64,000 nucleotides of DNA from Flavobacterium coralii (GTDB lineage Bacteria > Bacteroidota > Bacteroidia > Flavobacteriales > Flavobacteriaceae), in NCBI RefSeq assembly GCF_019891545.1, contig NZ_JAHDIU010000002.1, forward strand, positions 248,001 through 312,000, given 5' to 3'. The notes under the pieces were generated by a model that saw nothing but the letters and a program-made list of their open reading frames with translations, had not been told where the DNA came from and did no database searches. The first letter of the stretch is position 1, and each line of letters opens with the position of its first letter. Position numbers and translations under genes: made by a program. Below are positions 27,427 through 36,537 of the stretch, in pieces.

Positions 27427-28014
27427 CTAACTTAAATGATCTTTAATTGCATCAAATGCAAAATTGGCGCCTGCAATAATTTCGTCTTCACATCCGTGCT
27501 CATCAGCATAGCGGGTAAGTACTTCTATGAAACTTTTCCATTTGCTTCCGGTGCTGCCGCCGTAACCTGCAAAATAAGCCGCTCCGCCTGATTCGTTATA
27601 TCCCAGCGAAGACTCTATATTTTTGTAGATTACCCTTCCCCCGAGGGATGAGCCCTCTACAACATACATCACGCCAAGTGCAAATGCAACATTACCGGAC
27701 TGAGCAGCATTTTTTAAAGGGCTGTGCGCATGCGGCAGTGCAGCACCAAGAAATACAAGATCTACTTCAAGTGCTGCTGCTTTACGCCTTGATTGTAAGT
27801 CTGGTACCGTGTTTTCAAGTAAAGGGAAAATAACTGTTTCTGTATCGCGAATCACACTGTACATCAACGAGAGGTAAGCAGTATATTCAGATTTTGTTAC
27901 CGCGGGATCAATTATTCTTTTTGAAAGAGGCAGGCTCTCAAGCGCCTCATGAGATTGGGCAGTCGTATTTCGCAACCTTTGCAAAAAGGTTTCGGTTAAC
28001 AGGGCATCCTTCAT
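27427..28014 (-). CDS. bphO: biliverdin-producing heme oxygenase
   Basis: 195 residues from the ATG at 28014. A TTG at 28023 overlaps the upstream stop but is a weaker start. It opens heme to biliverdin, the phytochrome chromophore, with release of CO and iron. The proximal heme ligand is His22 in TTAQSHEALE. The distal helix motif VMYVVEGSSLGGRVI is clear. Its place between the response regulator and bphP, with gaps of 5 and 28 bases, marks it as the dedicated chromophore supplier. Confidence 0.92.
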   Translation of the reverse strand: MKDALLTETFLQRLRNTTAQSHEALESLPLSKRIIDPAVTKSEYTAYLSLMYSVIRDTETVIFPLLENTVPDLQSRRKAAALEVDLVFLGAALPHAHSPLKNAAQSGNVAFALGVMYVVEGSSLGGRVIYKNIESSLGYNESGGAAYFAGYGGSTGSKWKSFIEVLTRYADEHGCEDEIIAGANFAFDAIKDHLS

Positions 28015-28019
28015 TAATA

Positions 28020-28457
28020 TCAACTGAAATTATAAACAAAATTAGTTTTGTTGGGTATAAATCCGGCCCAGTCCATTTTAAGCGTATGCTCAATCGACTT
28101 TTTAAGATTTTCGAATATACCGGTTTTAGGCAGGTAATAGCTTGCGCCAAGCTGCCTTGTGCGTTCTATTGTAATTTCGTCTTTAGAGGTTGAAAATATG
28201 ATAACAGGAAGTTTATTGTGTGAAGATGAAGATCTTACACGCTTTAAAATTTCCAGGCCGTTCAGCCCCGGCATGTTCAGGTCTAAATAGATGAGGTAAG
28301 GATTTGGTGGTGGATTATCAAGAGCATGCATAAGTTGTTGCCCGTTAGTCTGGGTTATAACTTCTATATTATCATCAATAATATCAACTATCTCTCTGAA
28401 GAACTCCAAATCATCCTGGTCATCATCAGTGTAAAATATCGTGAACTTGGTGTTCAT
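28020..28457 (-). CDS. Rcp1-type single-domain response regulator
   Basis: 145 residues from the ATG at 28457. The promoter at 28482 rules out the longer frame. Single receiver domain: acidic triad TDDDQDD at the N terminus, phosphoacceptor Asp in YLIYLDLNMPGLNG, Thr/Ser in VIIFSTSKDE, and the conserved Lys in YLPKTG. It has no DNA-binding output and resembles cyanobacterial Rcp1, the usual partner of phytochrome kinases. It heads the bphO-bphP-crp operon. Confidence 0.9.
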   Translation of the reverse strand: MNTKFTIFYTDDDQDDLEFFREIVDIIDDNIEVITQTNGQQLMHALDNPPPNPYLIYLDLNMPGLNGLEILKRVRSSSSHNKLPVIIFSTSKDEITIERTRQLGASYYLPKTGIFENLKKSIEHTLKMDWAGFIPNKTNFVYNFS

Positions 28458-28481
28458 TACTTTTTGTTTTGAGATTAGTAA

Positions 28482-28489
28482 CAAATATA
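28482..28489 (-). promoter_or_regulatory. -7 element of the phytochrome operon
   Basis: TATATTTG on the minus strand matches TAnnTTTG exactly and lies 25 bases before the response-regulator ATG. No clear TTTG is found at the -33 position, so a transcription activator may be needed. Confidence 0.4.
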
Positions 28490-28634
28490 TTTAAAAAAAG
28501 CTTAAAATAGTGTGCTAATTCCAATATTATGATATATTTATGAGTAGTTGAGGCTTAAACAATTCTTAATAAAACACTGTTAATTTATAACACAAAATGT
28601 AGAATATTATAAAACCTCTCTTTATGGCTAATAT

Positions 28635-28642
28635 TATTTTTG
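28635..28642 (+). promoter_or_regulatory. -7 element of the small membrane protein at 28673
   Basis: TATTTTTG matches TAnnTTTG exactly. It lies 31 bases before the ATG at 28673 and rules out the upstream in-frame start at 28640. The -33 position is weak. Confidence 0.45.
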
Positions 28643-28672
28643 CAGTTAAGCCACAATATAACTGACTTTTTA

Positions 28673-28921
28673 ATGAATTGGAAGATGAAAACGGGCCTGT
28701 TAATAGTTTCTGTAACAGGTTTTATTGCAGCAGCTTACTTTTTAATGCAGGATCTTGTTCCGGTGTTTGAAGATGTAAATGAATTGATATACATTATACT
28801 GCTTGTATTACTGCTCTGCAACAGTTTTGTAGGCATTATAATTGCCCTGCCCGAGAACATGGGGCTCTTAAAGAAAATCAGGTTTTTAAGGCGCAATAAC
28901 ACATTTAACAGGGAAATATAA
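28673..28921 (+). CDS. hypothetical small membrane protein
   Basis: 82 residues from ATG 28673 (MNWKMKTGLL); an alternative ATG lies at 28685. Two predicted membrane helices (about 5-25, KTGLLIVSVTGFIAAAYFL, and 38-60, LIYIILLVLLLCNSFVGIIIA) and a basic tail (KKIRFLRRNNTF). No family recognised. It sits alone between two convergent or divergent response-regulator genes and its stop abuts the stop of the regulator at 28922. Confidence 0.55.
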   Translation: MNWKMKTGLLIVSVTGFIAAAYFLMQDLVPVFEDVNELIYIILLVLLLCNSFVGIIIALPENMGLLKKIRFLRRNNTFNREI

Positions 28922-29368
28922 TTAAACGCTTAAAATAAAGCTGTCTTTGTTGAGCCCGTCTAGTATATACTGCCAGTTTATATGCACCACATGGCTTAGT
29001 ACCTTTTTCAGATCACCGAAATCATTCGGCTTTTTAATATAAACATTGGCGCCTGCTACAAAAGTTTCTTCTATATCCAGATCTGAAGATGAAGTGGAGT
29101 ATATAGCTACAGACAGATTTTTAAGACGCTTGTTTTTTCGTATTTCACGAAGGCATTCCATACCCGATTTCATTGGCATATTCAGGTCAAGAAATATCAT
29201 ATCCGGCAGCGGATTGTGCTGGTCATTAAGGTAATCCATTAACTTTACCCCATTTATAAATGGCGTAATACTATGCTGGACTTTTACTTCTTCAAATGCT
29301 TCTTTGAAAAATAACCTGTCATCTTCGTCGTCATCTGCAAGCAGTATATGTAAAGGGCTGGGACGCAT
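28922..29368 (-). CDS. single-domain response regulator
   Basis: 148 residues, one receiver domain: ADDDEDDRLFF acidic pocket, phosphoacceptor Asp in MIFLDLNMPMKSG, switch Ser in IYSTSSSDLD and Lys in VYIKKPNDF. No output domain. It is a different copy from the phytochrome-linked regulator and lies on the same strand, 438 bases upstream of that operon, downstream of an AraC-type gene. Its kinase partner is not obvious; the phytochrome is a possible second client. Confidence 0.88.
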   Translation of the reverse strand: MRPSPLHILLADDDEDDRLFFKEAFEEVKVQHSITPFINGVKLMDYLNDQHNPLPDMIFLDLNMPMKSGMECLREIRKNKRLKNLSVAIYSTSSSDLDIEETFVAGANVYIKKPNDFGDLKKVLSHVVHINWQYILDGLNKDSFILSV

Positions 29369-29380
29369 TATTTATATTAA

Positions 29381-29938
29381 TTAAGTAGCTTCTGAGTATC
29401 TTTTTTGCTTCATTATTTTCTGGAATGAAGTAGGGGTAACACCTGTTATGTTTTTAAACTGCTGCGAAAGGTAGGCTACGCTGCTGTAGTTCATCATGAA
29501 CGATATTTCGGTCAGCGACAAATTCTCTGTAAGGAGTAATTGCTTAACCCTTTCGATTTTATGGAGTATTATAAAATTTTCTATTGATATGAATGTTACT
29601 TCAGAGAATACCTGTGATAGTGTCCTGTAGCTTTCGTTAAGTTTTTCAGAAAGATAAGTAGATATTTTCATAGACTGCAGGCCCTTATCGGCATATACCA
29701 TTTCTATAATAACATTCTTTATTTTCTGTACCAAAATACTTTTCTGGTTATCTACTATCTCAATACCAAACTCGCTTAAAGATGCAATGAATTTTTTGTA
29801 TGTATCCATCGGGATATTTTCCCTGAATTTTACATAACCCGGTTCAGTTACCACGCAGTTTATATTAAATTTATCAAGCTGCTGCTGCAAAAGAACTTTA
29901 CACATCACGTCAATATTATATTTAATGTAAAGTTCCAT
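29381..29938 (-). CDS. AraC family transcriptional regulator
   Basis: 185 residues. The C-terminal AraC-type double helix-turn-helix (about 85-180) includes HKIERVKQLLLTENLSLTEISFMMNYSSVAYLSQQFKNITG. The N-terminal 75 residues are a short domain with CKVLLQQQLDKFNINCVV, seen in a subset of Bacteroidota AraC proteins and unlike the sugar-binding cupin. The regulator gene 12 bases downstream is probably co-transcribed. The divergent intergenic region with nested inverted repeats lies upstream. Confidence 0.85.
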   Translation of the reverse strand: MELYIKYNIDVMCKVLLQQQLDKFNINCVVTEPGYVKFRENIPMDTYKKFIASLSEFGIEIVDNQKSILVQKIKNVIIEMVYADKGLQSMKISTYLSEKLNESYRTLSQVFSEVTFISIENFIILHKIERVKQLLLTENLSLTEISFMMNYSSVAYLSQQFKNITGVTPTSFQKIMKQKRYSEAT

Positions 29939-30000
29939 CCCTTTCGTTTTCTTTTGTCGGAAGTAAAAATAACAATTTTTCTTAACATTCGTCTAATTTA

Positions 30001-30097
30001 TTCTTACAGGGATATTGGTGCATGTTAGCAATATTAACTTACCTCAATATAGAGACTGCTGGTTTTCTATAAGTTAAAATTTATTTACCTGTAAGAA
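30001..30097. promoter_or_regulatory. nested inverted repeats between the araC-type and ceramidase-like genes
   Basis: Outer arms TTCTTACAGG (30001-30010) and CCTGTAAGAA (30088-30097) are perfect over 10 bp. Inner arms TTAACTTA (30034-30041) and TAAGTTAA (30070-30077) are perfect over 8 bp. They lie between divergent genes and could be operator sites for the adjacent AraC protein or a long hairpin leader. Confidence 0.4.
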
Positions 30098-30126
30098 AAT
30101 ATATTATTTTAGAAGAAAATATAAAT

Positions 30127-30807
30127 ATGCAAATTCATAAAATGCCGCCTGATGGCGGTATGTTATATACAGAAACCAATCTTGATAATTTTTTCCCCGA
30201 ACCATTAAATGCAGTAACATCCTGCTTCTTTCTGCTTATAGCCTTCTACTGGACGTTCAGGCTGTGGGGCAGGGGGCGGCAGCATACTTTTTTATCTGTA
30301 GCAGTAATACTTTTATACATCGGCGGTATTGGCGGCACTATTTATCATGGTTTAAGGCAGTGGAGCTTCTTCATTATGATGGACTGGCTGCCTATAATGC
30401 TGCTTTGCCTTTCGGCCGGGGTGTATTTCCTGGCAAAAATAACACGTTGGTATTATGCTTTACTGTTGGTTGTCCTCTATGTAGCTTTCCAGTTTTATGC
30501 CCGTAACAGGCTAATGCAGCAAGGCGATATGCAATTGTTTATAAATATTAATTATGCATTAATGGCAGGCATTGTGCTGCTGCCTGTAACGGCTTACCTT
30601 ATAAAATCGAAATTTGTCAATGGCAAATGGGTAGGGTTTGCACTCGTGGCTTTTATGCTGGCATTAACCTTCAGGGTTGCCGATGGCTGGGGTTGGTTTA
30701 GTGCCGGTACTCATTTTTTATGGCATGTGTTTGGGGCTGTTGCGGCTTTTTGCATGTTTCAGTACATTTACCTTATCAATGAAAATACACAACAAAAAAC
30801 ACAATAA
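30127..30807 (+). CDS. ceramidase-like (CREST superfamily) integral membrane protein
   Basis: 226 residues, about seven membrane helices. Conserved polar positions suit the alkaline ceramidase/CREST superfamily: Glu25-Pro26 and Asn28 near the first helix, His74 in GGTIYHG, Asp86 in MMDWLPI, and the paired His196 and His200 in GTHFLWHV, which would bind zinc. The usual serine near the first histidine is not at the expected spacing, so activity is not certain. Bacteroidota make sphingolipids, so a lipid amidase role is reasonable. The ATG at 30127 is used; ATG 30142 is an alternative. An SDR gene follows after 4 bases. Confidence 0.6.
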   Translation: MQIHKMPPDGGMLYTETNLDNFFPEPLNAVTSCFFLLIAFYWTFRLWGRGRQHTFLSVAVILLYIGGIGGTIYHGLRQWSFFIMMDWLPIMLLCLSAGVYFLAKITRWYYALLLVVLYVAFQFYARNRLMQQGDMQLFININYALMAGIVLLPVTAYLIKSKFVNGKWVGFALVAFMLALTFRVADGWGWFSAGTHFLWHVFGAVAAFCMFQYIYLINENTQQKTQ

Positions 30808-30811
30808 CATC

Positions 30812-31513
30812 ATGAATTTAGAAGATGCCAAAGTAGTAATAACAGGCGCAACAGGCGGTATTGGTTTAGAAACAGCAAGGCTGCTTAAAAGCAAAGGTGC
30901 CGATGTGGTTATTTGCGGTACCGAAAATACTAAAGTTGAGCGTGCGGCAAAAGAAACCGGGGCACACGGTATTAAGGCAAATGTTACCACCGAAGCTGAA
31001 ATTAAAGCGCTTTTTGACTTTGCAATTGGTAAAATGGGCGGCATAAATGTACTTATCAATAATGCAGGTATAGGGCAGTTCTCTGCTTTAACGGATACTA
31101 CACTCGATGATTTTACAAAAGTGTGGGAGGTTAATGTAAAAGGGTATTTTATGGCAGGCAAGCTCGCTGCCGAACAGTTTAAGGCACAAAAGTATGGCAA
31201 CATCATCAATATAGGCTCTACGGCTGCATTAAAAGGTTTTGCCAACGGTTCTGCCTATGTTGCAAGTAAGTTTGCCGTATCGGGCTTAACGGAATGCTGG
31301 CGCGCCGAATTACGCCCTTACAACGTGCGGGTAATGCAGGTTAACCCAAGCGAGGTTATAACCGATTTTATGACAAAGTCGGGTTTTGAAATTAAAAATG
31401 AAGAGAATAAGCTCAAGCCTGAAGATATAGCACACACAATAGCATGTATGCTCACCATGCGCGATACAGGTTTTATACCCGATACCTCTGTATGGGCTAC
31501 TAACCCCTGGTAA
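30812..31513 (+). CDS. short-chain dehydrogenase/reductase
   Basis: 233 residues from the ATG at 30812; the longer open frame overlaps the previous gene and starts within it. Rossmann motif TGATGGIG at 11-18, NNAG at 83-86, and catalytic Ser136, Tyr149 and Lys153 (SAYVASK) are all present. After the nucleotide-binding strand the residues CGTENTK suggest NADP preference, but this is weak. Substrate unknown. It follows the ceramidase-like gene by 4 bases, so a role on a lipid intermediate such as a ketosphingoid base is possible but unproven. Confidence 0.88.
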   Translation: MNLEDAKVVITGATGGIGLETARLLKSKGADVVICGTENTKVERAAKETGAHGIKANVTTEAEIKALFDFAIGKMGGINVLINNAGIGQFSALTDTTLDDFTKVWEVNVKGYFMAGKLAAEQFKAQKYGNIINIGSTAALKGFANGSAYVASKFAVSGLTECWRAELRPYNVRVMQVNPSEVITDFMTKSGFEIKNEENKLKPEDIAHTIACMLTMRDTGFIPDTSVWATNPW

Positions 31514-31519
31514 AAAACA

Positions 31520-31657
31520 AAAGGGGCTGTCTCAAAAGTGCTTTTACCAGCATTTTGTCATTCCGAGGATAGGAGGAATCTTAATTAAATCAATTATTTA
31601 AGATTCTTCACTTCGCTATCGCTTCGTTCAGAATGACACTTTTGAAACAGCCCCTTT
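31520..31657. repeat. long nested palindrome, REP-like element acting as terminator
   Basis: Outer arms 31520-31540 and 31637-31657 pair over 21 positions with a single mismatch. Inside, TGTCATTC (31556-31563) pairs with GAATGACA (31631-31638), and GAATCTTAA (31576-31584) pairs with TTAAGATTC (31598-31606). The whole 138-base unit forms a layered cruciform between the convergent SDR and aldo/keto reductase genes. The inner CATTCCGAGGA...GAATCTT style resembles interspersed palindromes seen in many genomes. Confidence 0.75.
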
Positions 31658-31675
31658 AATCTTAAATACTGTATT

Positions 31676-32686
31676 TTACCTGCCGTATGCCTGGCGCTCA
31701 ACCATCCACTGCGGGTATTCTTTAGTAAGCGCGCTTACAGCATCAATACGGGTAAGCTCTTCTTCAGATAGGGTTATGCTTACCGATTTAAGGTTGTCCT
31801 GTAGCTGCTTTTCGTTCTTAGCCCCTATAATGGTGCTGGTAATGCCTTTTTGTATCCTTACCCATGCAAGGGCTACCTGTGCTGTAGTAGCATTATGCGC
31901 ACCGGCTATTTCTGAAATAACATCTATGATGTCAAAAGTTTTTTCTTTGTTTACCGGAGGGAAATCAAAATTAGCGCGGCGTCCTTCAGCAGATTCATTT
32001 TCGCGGGTATATTTGCCTGAAAGGAAACCCCCGGCAAGCGGGCTCCACGGCATTATGCCCAGGTTCTGGTCTTCTGCCATGGGTACTATTTCACGTTCAA
32101 TATCACGGCCTGCAAGCGAATAGAAGTATTGCAGCCCTATAAACTTGTTCCAGCCGTTCTTTTCGGCTATACCCTGTGCCTTCATAACCATCCATGCCGG
32201 CCAATTGCAAACGGCTATATAGCGCACTTTGCCTGATACTACAAGGTCGTTCAGTGCCCGCATGGTTTCTTCTACAGGAGTCCTTGCATCTACACCATGA
32301 ACATATAAAATGTCAATGTGGCTAAGCTGAAGGCGCTTAAGGCTGTCTTCTACAGAATAAAAAATATGATAGCGTGATAATCCCTGCTCATTAGGGCCTT
32401 CACCCATTGTGCCCCTTACTTTTGTGGCAATAACAAGTTCGTTACGGTTTAGCCCTAAAGATTTAATGGCATTGCCCAGAAGGGTTTCTGATTCTCCTAA
32501 TGAGTAAACATTTGCAGTATCAAAAAAGTTTATGCCCGAATCGGCTACGGTTTTAACAAGGCTGTTCACCTCGTCCTGCTGTACACCTGCAAGTACCTTC
32601 CACATGCCCTGGCTGCCAAAAGTCATAGTACCAAAGCAAAGCTCTGATACTAATAGTCCTGTGTTGCCTAAATAATTGTATTTCAT
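31676..32686 (-). CDS. aldo/keto reductase
   Basis: 336 residues, a TIM-barrel NADPH-dependent oxidoreductase. The catalytic tetrad is visible as Asp and Tyr in FFDTANVYSLGES, Lys in LVIATKVRG and His in DILYVHGVD. The C-terminal NADP-binding region contains SPLAGGFLSGKYTR and TSTIIGAKNEKQLQDNL. Substrate unknown; the YajO/Tas-like subfamily is the closest in style. It is monocistronic, with an exact -7 box at 32712-32719. Confidence 0.9.
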   Translation of the reverse strand: MKYNYLGNTGLLVSELCFGTMTFGSQGMWKVLAGVQQDEVNSLVKTVADSGINFFDTANVYSLGESETLLGNAIKSLGLNRNELVIATKVRGTMGEGPNEQGLSRYHIFYSVEDSLKRLQLSHIDILYVHGVDARTPVEETMRALNDLVVSGKVRYIAVCNWPAWMVMKAQGIAEKNGWNKFIGLQYFYSLAGRDIEREIVPMAEDQNLGIMPWSPLAGGFLSGKYTRENESAEGRRANFDFPPVNKEKTFDIIDVISEIAGAHNATTAQVALAWVRIQKGITSTIIGAKNEKQLQDNLKSVSITLSEEELTRIDAVSALTKEYPQWMVERQAYGR

Positions 32687-32711
32687 ATAGCTTTTATATT
32701 TTGATGATATA

Positions 32712-32719
32712 CAAAATTA
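32712..32719 (-). promoter_or_regulatory. -7 element of the aldo/keto reductase gene
   Basis: TAATTTTG on the minus strand, 25 bases upstream of the ATG, matches TAnnTTTG. The nearest TTG upstream is 25 bases away, longer than the usual spacing. Confidence 0.35.
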
Positions 32720-32775
32720 GAAGGTACAGGCGCATTTTGATTAGCAACTATCAAACAGAAAGTTGCAAAAATCAA

Positions 32776-34164
32776 TCAATTAAGATTATCGGCAAAGCGG
32801 TCGTCGGTAAGGTTGGTAAAGCCGTTTTTGATGGTGCCGTCGGCATTTAGTATAATGGTGCGGTTAAGCTGGTTTATAGCCCACTTTTTCCGCAGCAGGT
32901 TAAAGTCATCTGCCCGGAGTTGTATAATATCTTTGCAGGTCAGGTTTTTTACGGCATCAACCCAGTCAGACATTTCATCTACGTTAATTGCTATAAAGTT
33001 AATATCAGGAAATTGTTTTTTCAGGCCTGATACTTTCTCGTTAGCCTGGTTATAGTGAGATGGTGCACAGGTAGTCCAGAAAAAGATAACTGTTTCTTTA
33101 CCTTTAGTGTTGTCTAACGTGTAGGGCTTGTTATATTTATCAACAAGGGTTACCTGCGGCAAGGCATTACCTTCTTCAAGGTTTTTTATAGAGGCGGCAA
33201 GCCTCATTATCTCATTCTCCTTATTTTTATTAGTAGAGAGTTTAATGTAGTGATCTATAAACTTTTTGTTATTCTGTGTGCTTTGGTTTTCCAGCAGGTA
33301 GGCAAATGCAATATTATCAAGTATTTCATTCTTGATATTCTCATCTGTAAATACAGAGTCTGCTATATGCAGCTTTTCTATGTTGTCGTTAAGCGAGTTC
33401 TCATCAATATTATTACCGCGTTCCCCCTTAAAATTACTTATATTGGTAAGCATGGCATTTACATATCGCAGAAATGGTGAAAAATGAAGTAGTTTTGGGT
33501 TGTTGTAATCTATTTTGCTGCGGTAGCTGTAATAATCTTTAGGAAGTGATGCTTTATTACCCGTGCGCCAGGTATGCAGGTAAGGATAATATTCCTTTTT
33601 TGTGTATTGACTAAACATTAGCCTGTTTTGCGCATAAAAATCGAACTCCTCGCTCCACTCAATTTTTTCTTTACTTTCTTTATAAAAAGCTTCACGTGCT
33701 GCATATGATTTATTTATTTCAGCAATAAATTTCCTGTAATCATATTCATATATACGATAGCTGTCATTCCTGTCGGCTTCGTTCATCAGGTAAAGCTCCA
33801 TCAGGAAATTGTTTTTCCTGTCGCCCCTGCCGCTAAAAACGATAGACTGGTCAAAATCATCCGCATTCAAAGAAACTAGCAGGCTGTCGTTCTTCTCAAA
33901 ATATACATACTGGTATTCCGGCTCATGCCTGAAAGTATAAAGCCCCGGTGGAAGAGAATCAAATTTTACAAAAAAACGGTTGTTCTTATCAAGCGGAATA
34001 GTATCTACAACATCGTTCCCTTTGCTTAAAACAATATAGTCGGTACGCGGGTTTTGTACCTCACCTCCAAAGTATGCGCTGTAGTCATTGTTTTCGTTAC
34101 TGCACGATGCAACAATAACTGATATAACCAGCAATATAAGTAAGGTTTTGTAGGTGGTATACAT
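32776..34164 (-). CDS. TlpA-like thioredoxin-fold lipoprotein lacking the second CxxC cysteine
   Basis: 462 residues from ATG 34164, chosen because it gives a 20-residue lipoprotein signal ending in VASC and fits the -7 box at 34191-34198. ATG 34179 is possible. The N-terminal part has a DUF4369-like beta domain (PPGLYTFRHEPEYQYVYF), then a helical region, then a C-terminal thioredoxin domain (VIFFWTTCAPSH...INFIAINVDE). The active site reads Cys-Ala-Pro-Ser instead of CxxC, so a disulfide cannot form within the motif. It may bind or reduce by a single-cysteine mechanism or act as a chaperone. Confidence 0.75.
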   Translation of the reverse strand: MYTTYKTLLILLVISVIVASCSNENNDYSAYFGGEVQNPRTDYIVLSKGNDVVDTIPLDKNNRFFVKFDSLPPGLYTFRHEPEYQYVYFEKNDSLLVSLNADDFDQSIVFSGRGDRKNNFLMELYLMNEADRNDSYRIYEYDYRKFIAEINKSYAAREAFYKESKEKIEWSEEFDFYAQNRLMFSQYTKKEYYPYLHTWRTGNKASLPKDYYSYRSKIDYNNPKLLHFSPFLRYVNAMLTNISNFKGERGNNIDENSLNDNIEKLHIADSVFTDENIKNEILDNIAFAYLLENQSTQNNKKFIDHYIKLSTNKNKENEIMRLAASIKNLEEGNALPQVTLVDKYNKPYTLDNTKGKETVIFFWTTCAPSHYNQANEKVSGLKKQFPDINFIAINVDEMSDWVDAVKNLTCKDIIQLRADDFNLLRKKWAINQLNRTIILNADGTIKNGFTNLTDDRFADNLN

Positions 34165-34190
34165 TAATTGTTTAAACATTAGTCTAAAAG

Positions 34191-34198
34191 CAAAAGTA
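34191..34198 (-). promoter_or_regulatory. -7 element of the TlpA-like lipoprotein gene
   Basis: TACTTTTG on the minus strand, an exact TAnnTTTG. It lies within the longest open frame, which excludes the distal start at 34212 and supports 34179 or 34164. Confidence 0.45.
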
Positions 34199-34292
34199 TT
34201 TTTTATAAACATCTCACTTTGTTAAAATACAGTTAAATTAGGCTTAACCACTACATTATAAGTAAAGCCTCTGTATAGTGGCTTATTTTTTA

Positions 34293-34300
34293 TACTTTTG
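34293..34300 (+). promoter_or_regulatory. -7 element of the ABC-F gene
   Basis: TACTTTTG matches TAnnTTTG exactly, 15 bases before the ATG at 34316. No good TTTG at -33. Confidence 0.45.
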
Positions 34301-34312
34301 CAAAAAAATTAA

Positions 34313-35941
<1,629 letters not shown>

Positions 35942-35942
35942 T

Positions 35943-35974
35943 AAAAAGCCCGCAGGTAACTGCGGGCTTTTTTT
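35943..35974. terminator. bidirectional terminator after the ABC-F gene
   Basis: AAAAAGCCCGCAG (35943-35955), loop GTAA, CTGCGGGCTTTTT (35960-35972), a perfect 13-bp stem with T tracts on both strands. It separates the ABC-F gene from the convergent GNAT gene. Confidence 0.9.
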
Positions 35975-35985
35975 ATATGACAATG

Positions 35986-36528
35986 TTACTTCAAATTTTG
36001 GAAGTCATGCTTCAGTAATGCATATAATATAGAATCTTCCATCACACCGTTAACGTTATAATGCTCTCTTAACCTCCCTTCATACTGAAATCCGAATTTT
36101 TGCAGCAATTTGTAGGAAGCTATATTTTCTTCAGCTATAAGGGCTTCAATACGGTGCAGTTTTGCCACAGCAAAGCCATAACTGAGAACTGCCGCAAGCG
36201 CTTCGGTCATATATCCTTTCATTTTATGAGCATCATCATAAAGTGAGTAGCCTATTTCTGCTCTGTGATGTTTGGGATACCATGTATGGAAACCGCAACT
36301 GCCAATCACGCTGTCGGTTTCTTTTTCCTGTAATAAAAAATTAATAAAAGACCGGTTAAAAGTTGCTATCCCTTTTGCATAGTTATCCTTTTCCTTTTCA
36401 AGCGCTTCATCAGTAGTAAACCCGAAGAATTCAGTAATAGCTGTATCATTCCCGCTCTCAAAAAGTTCTTTATATACTTCGGGAGTAAGTTTTTTAAGTA
36501 TCAGCCTGTTTGTAATGAGAGCATCCAT
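35986..36528 (-). CDS. GNAT N-acetyltransferase, RimJ/RimL-like
   Basis: 180 residues with one GNAT domain of the RimJ/RimL/Tsf-like subgroup: LITNRLILKKLTPE at the start, GSCGFHTWYPKHHRAEIGYSL, and the acetyl-CoA region MKGYMTEALAAVLSYGF, then KLLQKFGFQYEGRLREHY. Such enzymes acetylate protein N termini, polyamines or small amines. It is the last gene of the rimBK operon, 9 bases after the secreted protein gene, so a ribosomal or translation substrate is conceivable. Confidence 0.85.
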   Translation of the reverse strand: MDALITNRLILKKLTPEVYKELFESGNDTAITEFFGFTTDEALEKEKDNYAKGIATFNRSFINFLLQEKETDSVIGSCGFHTWYPKHHRAEIGYSLYDDAHKMKGYMTEALAAVLSYGFAVAKLHRIEALIAEENIASYKLLQKFGFQYEGRLREHYNVNGVMEDSILYALLKHDFQNLK

Positions 36529-36537
36529 AATGAATAA

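Noticed and set aside
30677-30811. Extended N terminus for the SDR
   Set aside because: The extension lies within the upstream membrane protein gene; the Rossmann domain begins right at ATG 30812.
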